39,672 bases of DNA, taken from positions 38,788-78,459 of IMG/VR virus record IMGVR_UViG_3300000233_000006; one strand, written 5' to 3'. Shown piece after piece: positions 23,892 through 30,764 of the stretch. The translations under genes were made by a program, and so were the position numbers. Below the pieces are notes generated by a model. It did no database searches, had not been told where the DNA came from, and saw only the letters and a program-made list of their open reading frames with translations. The first letter of the stretch is position 1, and the number at the start of each line of letters is the position of its first letter. This DNA is from a virus.

Positions 23892-24284
23892 TTACTCCGT
23901 ATAAACGACAAAATGTACGTCTTGCCTTGTCACACGATTGATCGAAAGCATTTCAAAATCTAAATCGAAAATATTCGATTCTTTACAGCGTACCCATAAA
24001 AGAATCGCTAAGTTATCTCGGATCCTACATATGAGTTGATATTTTACAGGATCAATAAGGACAGATGCAAAGACAGGAGGGATGGGGTGATTTCTTAAAT
24101 AGTTAATGAAGTCATTGAAATTTCGATTCATGGAGTTCATAATAAACTCCATAAGTGCCGTTAAGGCATTCATGGCGTAAATAGAGTCTGACTGACCTTC
24201 GAAAAGTTCTATGGTCTCTTTCCTTAGTTCTATAAGGTCATCACCTAAATCAAAGATGACGTAGTAGTTTCTGTCATAGTCCAT
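23892..24284 (-). CDS. Hypothetical protein, 130 residues
   Basis: Not recognised. ATG 24284 with AGGT 7 bases upstream. Acidic N-terminus, a helical middle and a beta-strand end. Tightly spaced with its neighbours. Confidence 0.65.
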   Translation of the reverse strand: MDYDRNYYVIFDLGDDLIELRKETIELFEGQSDSIYAMNALTALMEFIMNSMNRNFNDFINYLRNHPIPPVFASVLIDPVKYQLICRIRDNLAILLWVRCKESNIFDLDFEMLSINRVTRQDVHFVVYTE

Positions 24285-24288
24285 AATT

Positions 24289-24630
24289 TTAACCTGTAAT
24301 TAAAAGACCGTTGCGATTTTGCCATCTAAAGAATCTAAAGTATTCGACGCTATAGTCGTAAATCATATCGACCTCATACCAAAAATTTTCAGAGACGTTC
24401 TGATAAAAAAGGTTGGCTTCTTCAAAGTTAACTCTTGTTTGCGAACTTAACGATTCAATAACGTCATTAATAATTTCTTCGTTATAAAATCCTGGTATGG
24501 CTGAGGACGGTATTTCGTAACGTTCTATGAACGTTCGTATGGGAAGTACCTGGATGACAGGTTTGATGTTGTAGGGTATTTTAAACCCTAGTGTTTTTGG
24601 TATTTCGATATAAATAAGTCTAGATAGCAT
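24289..24630 (-). CDS. Hypothetical protein, 113 residues
   Basis: Not recognised. ATG 24630 lies inside the end of the upstream gene (11-base overlap), so translation is probably coupled. Rich in Phe, Tyr and Asn towards the C-terminus (F-W-Y-E-V-D-M-I-Y). Confidence 0.65.
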   Translation of the reverse strand: MLSRLIYIEIPKTLGFKIPYNIKPVIQVLPIRTFIERYEIPSSAIPGFYNEEIINDVIESLSSQTRVNFEEANLFYQNVSENFWYEVDMIYDYSVEYFRFFRWQNRNGLLITG

Positions 24631-24997
24631 CGTCTCGTCCTTCGATAAATAAAACGCAACAAACGTTCTTAAATTCTAGAAGTTTTAGATTAAAGACATT
24701 AACTTGAGTGACCTCAAGTATTTCATCTAGAGCGCTTTCAATCGATTCGACGTACATCAAAAGGTTTACTTTAAACTCAAGATTTCCGTCGAAGTAAAGA
24801 TCGATCTCTTGTTCGTAAATATCGAAAACGAACTGGGCTGCCGAACCATAGGTTGATCTAGGGATGGTAAGTAATTCACGGATGACTTCTTCAACAGGAG
24901 GAAGTAATTCGCGGTCATTTTCGAACACTTCAATTATTGAAGATAGGTCGCAGATAAAGATTTTCTTTTTTTCTTCTACGAATTCATTCGCCGTCAT
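24620..24997 (-). CDS. Hypothetical protein, 125 residues, next to the IscB insertion
   Basis: Not recognised. ATG 24997, without a Shine-Dalgarno; it is preceded by ATGGATCCACTCCTATGA, a mini-frame M-D-P-L-L whose TGA overlaps the start, as at 23429. Acidic, with V-I-R-E-L-L and I-E-S-A-L-D-E-I-L helices. The IscB element is inserted just upstream of the mini-frame, so its natural leader may have been cut off. Confidence 0.62.
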   Translation of the reverse strand: MTANEFVEEKKKIFICDLSSIIEVFENDRELLPPVEEVIRELLTIPRSTYGSAAQFVFDIYEQEIDLYFDGNLEFKVNLLMYVESIESALDEILEVTQVNVFNLKLLEFKNVCCVLFIEGRDDAI

Positions 24998-25004
24998 AGG
25001 AGTG

Positions 25005-25012
25005 GATCCATG
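25005..25012. repeat. Direct repeat GGATCCAT, left end of the IscB element
   Basis: Eight bases, identical in direct orientation to 26643-26650. Left boundary of the GC-rich insertion. The same octamer at 23436-23443 is in an uninterrupted copy of the leader. Confidence 0.5.
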
Positions 25013-25044
25013 GATGGGTCACGACCCCGAAGGCATGAGTCATC

Positions 25045-25062
25045 GCAGACATGTCTGCGGGA
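25045..25062 (-). terminator. Hairpin after iscB
   Basis: CGCAGACATGTCTGCG palindrome flanked by longer imperfect complementarity (ACGACC and GGAACGATCGT regions), just downstream of the iscB stop. No T-run; may mark the 3' end of the element's transcript. Confidence 0.4.
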
Positions 25063-25083
25063 CTTCCTTCGGAACGATCGTGA

Positions 25084-26415
25084 TCAGTGAGTGTAACGGT
25101 AACCGTCTGTTCTTGAACAGACGGTGATCGGAGAGGATGACGGGATGTCGATCGACATCCCACCGTATGTCACGCGTAGAGACCTTGTCGTATGTACGAG
25201 TGAAGTCACGCGTGACGTGTCCGTGACACCTTGACGACGACCTGACATCAAGGTGTAAGTGACGATGTCACCGGTACGGACACCGCGAAGGGTGGATGAA
25301 CCCTTCGGACGTGTTGAGGGGAAGCCGTAACTGTCGGTGCGCACCATGCGTCTCGACACGTGACCGACGGCATGGGCGTTAAGGGGCTTAAGGGTTGGGT
25401 CGATAGGGCAAGAGGGTGGCGTGTCGACACAGGCGGCATCAACCCAGTGCTCCTTAGGAGCACGTAACGACGTTCGGTTCATGTGTGTCACCCAGGAGGG
25501 TGTACGCACTATCGGAACGAACGTCGAGAGCGATTTAAACAACGCGTTGTTGGACGAGTTGACAGCGGCGGCATCGCGTAGCGTGCGACGCTGTGCACGC
25601 ACCTTGGGTGCATACTGACGGATCGCGGTATGGTGTGCGTTGGAAGTCGTGAGCGACGCGATCCAAGCCTCTATCGATAAATTCGATTTAGACTGGTTGC
25701 ATGTGTAACATGCAAGCGTGGCATTATCGAGGCTGTCGGAGCCGTGGCGCGAGCGAGGGACGATATGATCCCAGGTGAGACGTTTATCGCCGCTCGCACC
25801 ATGACAGTATTGACAGGTGTAGTTATGTGCCATGCGTAGGTAACTACGCATCTCCATCCCGAAGGTGTCTGAGGTGCCTGGAGTGACGTGGCGTGTTTCT
25901 GGATGTTTAAGTCTTTGGAGGTCGAACTGAACATGTTCAGTGAAGACCATATTGAGTGGGGTGAAGCGCTGAAGTCGCTTCACCCACGTCACGATGTGAT
26001 CCACCCTCGACTGCACCGATGGTGGGAGCCAACCGTCACGACGAGTGCGATTAAGGAAGCGACGAGCGCGATAGCGCGTGTGACGCGCGCGACGGTTGCT
26101 ACGATAGCTACGTCGCTGAAGGAGTGCTTTTTGAATCGCGTTACCTCGATGATGGAGATGAAGCGCGTAGATGACTCGCGACCCGTTCTTGCCGTGGATA
26201 ACCAGGGCAAGTCCGGTCGTCTTGGAGCCAGGATCGAGTTTAACATCTAGCGGCTGAATACCGCCACCGACTCGATCTTTCAAGACGATCGTGAACGGTG
26301 TGCGACGTAAGACCGCAGCACGTTGCTTGGTAAGCAACTCACGTGCACGCCCTGGCGTGCACGGCATGAGTGGTTGACGCTTCGCATCAACCACGAAGAC
26401 GTAGTTCTGAGACAT
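25084..26415 (-). CDS. iscB: IscB RNA-guided endonuclease (OMEGA family)
   Basis: 443 residues. All diagnostic parts are in order: PLMP domain start (P-L-M-P at 15-18, then P-G-R-A-R-E-L-L), RuvC-I with the catalytic Asp in D-P-G-S-K-T (61-66), an Arg-rich bridge helix (about 100-125), RuvC-II with Glu in V-F-T-E-H-V (157-162), a complete HNH domain with two Cys pairs (C201/C204 and C236/C239) and W-D-H-I-V-P with His 217, and RuvC-III H-W-V-D-A-A-C-V (323-330). Catalytic residues are intact, so it should cut DNA under guidance of the omega-RNA encoded upstream. IscB is the ancestor group of Cas9. No SD is obvious; MSQNYVFVVDAKRQPL is the usual family start. No accessory genes. Confidence 0.93.
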   Translation of the reverse strand: MSQNYVFVVDAKRQPLMPCTPGRARELLTKQRAAVLRRTPFTIVLKDRVGGGIQPLDVKLDPGSKTTGLALVIHGKNGSRVIYALHLHHRGNAIQKALLQRRSYRSNRRARHTRYRARRFLNRTRRDGWLPPSVQSRVDHIVTWVKRLQRFTPLNMVFTEHVQFDLQRLKHPETRHVTPGTSDTFGMEMRSYLRMAHNYTCQYCHGASGDKRLTWDHIVPRSRHGSDSLDNATLACYTCNQSKSNLSIEAWIASLTTSNAHHTAIRQYAPKVRAQRRTLRDAAAVNSSNNALFKSLSTFVPIVRTPSWVTHMNRTSLRAPKEHWVDAACVDTPPSCPIDPTLKPLNAHAVGHVSRRMVRTDSYGFPSTRPKGSSTLRGVRTGDIVTYTLMSGRRQGVTDTSRVTSLVHTTRSLRVTYGGMSIDIPSSSPITVCSRTDGYRYTH

Positions 26416-26650
26416 AAAGAGGTTCCTATAAAAACACTGTGAGTTACCTCACACACTTGCGTGTAAAGTGGTCCTCGACAAGGTTCAGCAGGCTTGTCGT
26501 GTGTGTCACACCGAGACGTTGAGCTCATCTCTTTTAATGACACACGACAGAGCGGAAGACTGGATCAGACATCCTCCGGTGTCATGACCTGCTGAACGTA
26601 GTGCATTTGCGTGCACTGAGTCTGGTCATCAAGGATCCGTAAGGATCCAT
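26416..26650 (-). ncRNA. Omega-RNA candidate of iscB
   Basis: 235 non-coding bases directly upstream of iscB on its strand, the normal place of an omega-RNA. Stem 26476-26482 with 26493-26499 (7 bp) displays a ten-base loop, 26483-26492, exactly complementary to 26588-26597: a pseudoknot. Further helices: 26563-26570 with 26620-26627 (one G-T), 26600-26605 with 26612-26617, and TGTCGTGTGTGTCA near 26496 with TGACACACGACA near 26538. In IscB systems the guide lies at the 5' end of the RNA, here at about 26,650 or just beyond, in the flanking phage sequence. Confidence 0.7.
26643..26650. repeat. Direct repeat GGATCCAT, right end of the IscB element
   Basis: Second copy of the octamer at 25005-25012; the phage hairpin begins immediately to its right. 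A related GGATCC lies 11 bases inward. Confidence 0.5.
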
Positions 26651-26688
26651 CTATCAGTCAGGGTCAGGGAAGACCCTGACTGATAGAT
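26649..26688 (-). terminator. Hairpin at the end of the 26.7-kb gene
   Basis: 17-bp perfect inverted repeat (26649-26665 with 26672-26688, loop of 6) overlapping the stop codon. No T-run; followed by ATGGATCC as the hairpin at 23450-23481 is followed by TTTTAAATGGATCC. Probably phage sequence, and the likely source of the omega-RNA guide. Confidence 0.6.
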
Positions 26689-27347
26689 CACTCACTGACG
26701 ACTGCTTTCCTCTTAAAAGTATTCATCCAATCGACGATTCGATAATCTTCGCCTTTTTCAATGACGATCGAAAGCCCTGCTTTTTGGGTTTTTACAAAGT
26801 AAAGGTTCCAAACATCGTTATCGATAAAATTATCGATCTCGTCAAAAAAGTCTTCAGCAAGTTCAATAATCACTGACGTATCAAACTCTGACGCCAGGGG
26901 ATGGTTTGGGTTAAGCGCAACGCTTAACGAGGTCGGTGATTTACGAAGACTTACTTCAGGGAATTTGGACTCGATGTAATTTTTAATCACATTAAAGACG
27001 ATGTCGATCCAAACGACATGGGATTCTGGGAGGTTTTTGATCATACCTTTCTTTAGCTTTTTAAAGGGTGTTAGATCATAAACAAGCTCCATGTATTTAT
27101 TGTAAATCATTCCAACTTCAAGAACGTCTTTAAAGTCTTTGGGGTAAAGACGGTAAAATACCCCTTCTTTGGATATTGCGTAAAGCTCGTCACTGTATAA
27201 AAAGAGTGGTTTGTTTTTATACAATATGTAAAATCCCCGGTACGCTTCTATTGCAATTAAACCGTTGAACCTAATATCGAGACGATTAATAAGCGTTTCT
27301 AATGACAAGACACACTTAGATAATACTTTACTTGTATAATTGGACAT
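26688..27347 (-). CDS. Hypothetical protein, 219 residues
   Basis: Not recognised. ATG 27347, weak GAG upstream. The passage L-N-P-N-H-P-L near 160 resembles V-D-P-K-H-P-N in the early protein at 7016; both sit before a strand and a helical segment. Otherwise strands and helices alternate (R-F-N-G-L-I-A-I-E-A-Y near 27). Last gene before the IscB insert. Confidence 0.65.
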   Translation of the reverse strand: MSNYTSKVLSKCVLSLETLINRLDIRFNGLIAIEAYRGFYILYKNKPLFLYSDELYAISKEGVFYRLYPKDFKDVLEVGMIYNKYMELVYDLTPFKKLKKGMIKNLPESHVVWIDIVFNVIKNYIESKFPEVSLRKSPTSLSVALNPNHPLASEFDTSVIIELAEDFFDEIDNFIDNDVWNLYFVKTQKAGLSIVIEKGEDYRIVDWMNTFKRKAVVSE

Positions 27348-27358
27348 GACATTTGAAC

Positions 27359-27649
27359 TCAGATAAAAGTTGAAAGAACGATGGCCATTGATGGACTTAC
27401 GGTAGCCTGTAGAAAGATATGTCGTCCGGTTGTATTAAAGCTCTTGATGTTGTTGTTAGAAAGTGTAGCTTTAAAACGGTTAAATAGACTGGGGTAGTTT
27501 CTTTCGATGCTTGTGTAATAACAAATATCTTCAGGAATAACGTCTCGACCGACGACGGTTGTATCAAACGAGGTAACGTCGGATAAAAACCGGTTAAAAA
27601 TAATTGTCATAAGTTCGATGGAACGTGCGGTAATGTCGACGACTTTCAC
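27359..27649 (-). CDS. Hypothetical protein, 96 residues
   Basis: Not recognised. The first available start is GTG 27649, which lies 56 bases inside the upstream gene; GGA stands 9 bases before it. Coupled translation is likely. Soluble, Ser/Thr-rich. Confidence 0.5.
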   Translation of the reverse strand: MKVVDITARSIELMTIIFNRFLSDVTSFDTTVVGRDVIPEDICYYTSIERNYPSLFNRFKATLSNNNIKSFNTTGRHIFLQATVSPSMAIVLSTFI

Positions 27650-27827
27650 GTATATTTTCCATAGAAAAACTACGAGGATAGGCCGATCCGATATACCAAC
27701 CTAGATTACCGTGGTCACGTAGACGACCTTCTTCAGACACATTGATCGCATCGATACATGCGGTATACAAGTCATCGAAAAAAGATACGTCGGATATTAC
27801 TGTGATCGTATAACGATTATAATCCAT
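27594..27827 (-). CDS. Hypothetical protein, 77 residues
   Basis: Not recognised. ATG 27827 with GAGG 7 bases upstream. Begins M-D-Y-N-R-Y-T-I-T-V-I, similar in style to M-D-Y-D-R-N-Y-Y-V-I-F of the gene at 24284, so the two may share ancestry. First gene of the run; no TATATTAC promoter found in the 50 bases before it. Confidence 0.6.
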   Translation of the reverse strand: MDYNRYTITVISDVSFFDDLYTACIDAINVSEEGRLRDHGNLGWYIGSAYPRSFSMENIRESRRHYRTFHRTYDNYF

Positions 27828-27880
27828 ACAAGCCTCGTTTTATATGTCTAAAAGATCAGTCTGAGTTTTTAAAAAAATAC

Positions 27881-27914
27881 ATGCTACAGCGAGCTGAGAG
27901 GCTCGCTGTAGCAT
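27881..27914 (-). terminator. Intrinsic terminator of phuZ
   Basis: 14-bp perfect inverted repeat (27881-27894 with 27901-27914, loop of 6) soon after the phuZ stop; a T-rich tract (GTATTTTTTT) follows on the minus strand. Confidence 0.82.
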
Positions 27915-27919
27915 TTTAA

Positions 27920-28906
27920 TTAAAGGATGATACCTAGACTGTCAGATGAACTTACGGCGTCTTTAGACGCCAGTGATTTGGGTGTACGAAGCGAAGACTC
28001 TTCACCATACTTCGCTTCGAGACCTGATAAACGACCTAGGTCGATTTGAAGACGTCCGTCCACCGTGATGGCGTGGATCTGATCGTACGCCGTCATGTTT
28101 TCTGCGACAAAGTTATTCATATAACCGACCGCATGATAGTCAACCATACACCCTAGAGTGCAGTCTTCTTTAGCGATCGAGAGAGCCGAATAAACTTTTT
28201 CAGAACCTTCGAGAACCACGGTTTCTTCATAGACCTCGATCATCACCGCCTTAGGTTGATGCGGTGTAACCACGGTATAGTCCATGAAGTTCAGAAGGTC
28301 AGAACTGTCAAGTTCCTGGTGCACACCAGAAAAGAATAAAGACATCACGCTAATGAACGATATCGCGGAAGCGTCAGTCATTGAGCGTGTTTGGCTTGAA
28401 CTGTTTTCAAGGTAATGTATGAGAACAGGCTTCGAATACATTTGGGCCATGACATCGTAGCCGGTAATGACTTTGATGGTGTTATTCACTTCGATACGAC
28501 TTGACGTCGAACCGATCAAGAGAACCATGACGGGCAAGCCGCGCTTAATAAGTTCGGAAGCGATTACAGGACCGATTACCGACCCTGAACCACCGGATGC
28601 CGAATGCACGACGATATTTAAAACCTGGCTAGGTTTAAAGTCCGTCAATACATCACCGTGCTCGCCAACGATCGCTTCGTAGTTCATACTACGCAAGCCA
28701 CCCGAACCGTCGCGACCTTTAAAGATATAGATCGACGATAGGTCGATACGATCCAAATGTTTTAGATTGGACATCGACGTGTCTAGAAAGGCGATGTCGT
28801 ACTCGGACATACCGTCTGTATGTTTTTCGAATAGACCTAGGTTCTTGCCTAAGATGTTGACGCCTGCGCCGCCACATGCGTAAATGCGAATTTGATTTGT
28901 GCTCAT
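27920..28906 (-). CDS. phuZ: PhuZ-type phage tubulin
   Basis: 328 residues, near the usual 300-315 of PhuZ. ATG 28906 with AAGGATC upstream. Strand 1 and the first nucleotide loop read I-R-I-Y-A-C-G-G-A-G-V-N (residues 6-17). The tubulin/FtsZ signature S-A-S-G-G-S-G-S-V-I-G lies at 102-112 (GGGTGSG in FtsZ), binding the GTP phosphates. L-L-N-F-M-D-Y near 204-210 is in the place of the T7/C-terminal transition. The C-terminal 25 residues are Ser-rich and could be the tail that makes lateral contacts. PhuZ forms a spindle that centres the phage nucleus and carries capsids to it. Shares an early promoter with the gene upstream, one base apart. Confidence 0.88.
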   Translation of the reverse strand: MSTNQIRIYACGGAGVNILGKNLGLFEKHTDGMSEYDIAFLDTSMSNLKHLDRIDLSSIYIFKGRDGSGGLRSMNYEAIVGEHGDVLTDFKPSQVLNIVVHSASGGSGSVIGPVIASELIKRGLPVMVLLIGSTSSRIEVNNTIKVITGYDVMAQMYSKPVLIHYLENSSSQTRSMTDASAISFISVMSLFFSGVHQELDSSDLLNFMDYTVVTPHQPKAVMIEVYEETVVLEGSEKVYSALSIAKEDCTLGCMVDYHAVGYMNNFVAENMTAYDQIHAITVDGRLQIDLGRLSGLEAKYGEESSLRTPKSLASKDAVSSSDSLGIIL

Positions 28907-28907
28907 T

Positions 28908-29471
28908 TTAAAGATCCTTAATTTCGATAAAAGTGACTTTATCCATCACTATGAGGTATGATTCGCCTTTGTTTTGGGGGATAAGCAAAAACTCGTCTCT
29001 TAATTTATCATGAAAATTAAAATTTTCGACGATAAGCTTCAACACATCCTCGTTGACAAAGTGGATGATCATTTCCTTTTCACCGCTTTCTTCAGTGACC
29101 GGAACACTTTTTTTACATTCGTTTTCCGTGCGAAAGGTTTTTTCCCCACGACTTAGGAAATTAAAGATGGTGACGATATGATTTTGCTTTAGTCTAGAGA
29201 CTTCAAGTAACTTTTCCTCTAAATCCGTATGGTACATAGGCACTTCACTAATGCTATCGATCATGTCTACGACGTCATCACCCTCTTTAATATCATTAAA
29301 GTGATCGGGGATAAACTGTCTTAGGAATACGTTAAGCATATTTTTTAGCACAGCTTCGACTTCGCATTCTACGTATTTAAAGTAATTGTTAAAATCACTT
29401 GAAACGAAGCAAACGAAACGTCCTGAAGTAAGACGTACTGAAAAAATAGAACGGTGGTTTTTTTCGATCAT
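28908..29471 (-). CDS. Hypothetical early protein, 187 residues, upstream of phuZ
   Basis: Not recognised. ATG 29471 with GAGG at 7-10 bases. First gene of the phuZ operon behind a TATATTAC promoter. Acidic, with a helical middle (V-L-K-N-M-L-N-V-F-L-R-Q-F) and a beta-strand end (Y-L-I-V-M-D-K-V-T-F-I-E-I). A spindle or segregation partner is conceivable by position only. Confidence 0.7.
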   Translation of the reverse strand: MIEKNHRSIFSVRLTSGRFVCFVSSDFNNYFKYVECEVEAVLKNMLNVFLRQFIPDHFNDIKEGDDVVDMIDSISEVPMYHTDLEEKLLEVSRLKQNHIVTIFNFLSRGEKTFRTENECKKSVPVTEESGEKEMIIHFVNEDVLKLIVENFNFHDKLRDEFLLIPQNKGESYLIVMDKVTFIEIKDL

Positions 29472-29512
29472 GACACGAACCTCTTTTTAAACGTTAACGG
29501 AAATGTTAACCA

Positions 29513-29535
29513 CACAAGTAATATAGCTTTGTAAT
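29513..29535 (-). promoter_or_regulatory. phiKZ-type early promoter of the phuZ operon
   Basis: TATATTAC at 29518-29525 on the minus strand, preceded by A/T-rich ATTATTACAAAGC; the first operon gene starts 47 bases downstream. Confidence 0.72.
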
Positions 29536-29540
29536 AATTT

Positions 29541-29588
29541 ACATGTCATAGAGACTGAGGGCGCTAACCCTCAGTCTCTATGACATGT
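29541..29588 (-). terminator. Long hairpin after the tRNA
   Basis: 21-bp perfect inverted repeat (29541-29561 with 29568-29588, loop of 6) immediately downstream of the tRNA and upstream of the phuZ promoter. No T-run; a terminator or an end-processing signal for the tRNA precursor. Confidence 0.7.
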
Positions 29589-29596
29589 TATTTGAA

Positions 29597-29672
29597 TGGT
29601 GGGTCTGCCGAGATTCGAACTCGGAACCCAAGGATTATGAGTCCTCTGCACTAACCGTTGTGCTACAGACCC
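29597..29672 (-). tRNA. tRNA with anticodon CAT (Met or lysidine-type Ile2)
   Basis: 76 bases with encoded CCA. Acceptor GGGTCTG pairs with CAGACCC and the discriminator is A; D-loop GGTTAG, T-arm loop TTCGAAT, anticodon stem GAGGA/TCCTT and loop CTCATAA. G1-C72 rules out a standard initiator tRNA. Anticodon CAT leaves elongator Met and Ile2 (needing lysidine at C34) open. Lies 10 bases after the 99-residue gene, on the same strand, so is probably cut from that transcript. Confidence 0.92.
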
Positions 29673-29681
29673 TGTATTTTT

Positions 29682-29981
29682 TTACCAGTTATTACCAAGG
29701 TGATTACCGAGGGTATCCATCAGAAGTTTGGGTACAGCACAAATCAGTGTTTTACCTGAACCTACAAAGGTTACACGACTTCCTTCAGTAAAGTTAGTTT
29801 CAAACTCCATTGAAAAATTTACGTTATCCACAGTAATAACGATGTCCTTATCGTCCTTAATCGTAAGGGAAAACGGACCACCGTTCTCACCCTTTTTCAT
29901 TTTGAATGAAACGATCTTACCTTCACCATCTGCACCAAAACCTGTGTAAATGATTTTACCCAGATAAGAATTACTTGACAT
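29682..29981 (-). CDS. Hypothetical small beta-rich protein, 99 residues
   Basis: Not recognised. ATG 29981 with AGGTGA 8 bases upstream. Strands alternate with Gly turns (K-I-I-Y-T-G-F-G, then F-S-L-T-I, then I-V-I-T-V and R-V-T-F-V-G), which would fit a small barrel of OB or single-stranded-DNA-binding type, but no signature confirms it. Sits between the structured RNA and the tRNA. Confidence 0.65.
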   Translation of the reverse strand: MSSNSYLGKIIYTGFGADGEGKIVSFKMKKGENGGPFSLTIKDDKDIVITVDNVNFSMEFETNFTEGSRVTFVGSGKTLICAVPKLLMDTLGNHLGNNW

Positions 29982-30014
29982 GACAGATCACCTAAAAGAT
30001 TTAAAAAAAAAAAA

Positions 30015-30031
30015 GCGTACGTTAAGTACGC
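30015..30031 (-). terminator. Intrinsic terminator of the structured RNA
   Basis: GCGTAC ... GTACGC hairpin (loop of 5), followed on the minus strand by twelve T (A-run 30003-30014). A textbook terminator ending the RNA at 30034-30201. Confidence 0.88.
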
Positions 30032-30033
30032 AA

Positions 30034-30201
30034 ACAGTACACGAGGGACTCGTCGGCTTATAACCTTATTATCGCCAAACCCAAGACACTTCATACGGGT
30101 GAGTAAATAGAGGCAAAAACCCCACCGTATACGAAGAGCCAAACCTAAGTTTACGGCCTGAAAAGTTATTATTTATTACCGACGAGTCTCTCGTGTACTG
30201 T
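30034..30201 (-). ncRNA. Structured non-coding RNA or 3' UTR element
   Basis: 168 bases between the stop of the 165-residue gene and the terminator. The ends pair over 23 positions with one A-C mismatch (30034-30056 with 30179-30201), closing an inner region with at least two further helices: one around CTTC-ATACG-GTG with CAC-CGTAT-GAAG (about 30,090-30,140) and a short AAAC/GTTT stem-loop. The motif GGTTTGGC occurs twice. No frame of note on either strand. Not a riboswitch, ribozyme or tmRNA class that I recognise. Confidence 0.7.
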
Positions 30202-30214
30202 ACTAGCATACGAT

Positions 30215-30712
30215 TTAAGCGCTATCAACCTTTTCTTTAAAATCCCTAATGAAAAGTTTTACTTTTCTTACTAGGTGCTCAACATCGCTTCTTGCACTTT
30301 CTGACTGAGACGCAATATGCGACTTACGAATACTCGGAACAGAACTACCTTTAAGCCGATTGGCGGCTTCAGCGATGTTGTTCAAGTACGAGATAGCGTT
30401 AATGTAATCATCAACGATCGAGTGTGCCATACTCACAAGACGGCCGCCTGATGCTTCGGAAAGAACCGAGGAAGGTAAACTTGTTAAAGATTTGAAAATT
30501 TCAACCTCACGTTGAAGTTCAAAAAGATCAAAAGGTTTAGCTTCGGTAGGCGTCGATACCACAGGATATGTTTCAACATAGTTATTTTTTACAACAACTG
30601 GAGATTTCTCACGAGGGACCGAAGAATCGAGAACGATCTCACTAACCCTAATCTCAATTTTTGGAATGATAATAGCCCGTTTTTTCTTTAGGACTATGTT
30701 TTCAAAAGCCAT
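30215..30712 (-). CDS. Hypothetical early protein, 165 residues
   Basis: Not recognised. ATG 30712 with GGAG 7 bases upstream, 32 bases after a TATATTAC promoter core. Basic N-terminus (L-K-K-K-R-A-I-I-I-P-K), a Pro/Val-rich linker, then a helical C-terminal half likely to form a coiled coil (about residues 60-165). First gene of the transcript that goes on into the structured RNA. Confidence 0.7.
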   Translation of the reverse strand: MAFENIVLKKKRAIIIPKIEIRVSEIVLDSSVPREKSPVVVKNNYVETYPVVSTPTEAKPFDLFELQREVEIFKSLTSLPSSVLSEASGGRLVSMAHSIVDDYINAISYLNNIAEAANRLKGSSVPSIRKSHIASQSESARSDVEHLVRKVKLFIRDFKEKVDSA

Positions 30713-30737
30713 TTTTGTGCTCCACGAAAGTTAGTTC

Positions 30738-30762
30738 ATGAAAGTAATATAGCTTTGATTTT
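30738..30762 (-). promoter_or_regulatory. phiKZ-type early promoter of the 30.7-kb gene
   Basis: TATATTAC at 30744-30751 on the minus strand, in the form AAAGCTATATTAC, as for the phuZ operon promoter. It marks the left edge of the unusual non-coding region. Confidence 0.72.
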
Positions 30763-30764
30763 TC

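Larger units (their letters stand above)
25013..26650 (-). mobile_element. IscB/omega-RNA homing-type element, about 1.64 kb
   Basis: GC-rich insert in an AT-richer early gene run. It holds iscB and, upstream of it, a structured omega-RNA. It is bounded by GGATCCAT direct repeats (25005-25012, 26643-26650). Removing one repeat and the insert gives hairpin, ATGGATCCACTCCT, ATG, the same order as the undisturbed site at 23429-23481. No transposase (TnpA) is present, as in homing or stand-alone IscB loci. Limits are inferred; comparing an empty allele would fix them. Confidence 0.7.

Noticed and set aside
25888-26250. A 120-residue plus-strand frame inside iscB
   Set aside because: Antisense shadow of the Arg-rich bridge helix and RuvC-I region.
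26280-26543. An 87-residue frame across the iscB start and omega-RNA
   Set aside because: Runs through the pseudoknot and into iscB in another frame; explained by the structured RNA.
25005-26650. GGATCC (BamHI) sites as a cloning scar
   Set aside because: A third site at 23436 stands in an undisturbed phage leader, and flanking genes are intact, so an artefact is not needed.
30034-30201. Hammerhead ribozyme in the structured RNA
   Set aside because: CCGACGAGTC resembles the conserved CTGATGA core only loosely, and no matching GAAA strand was found.
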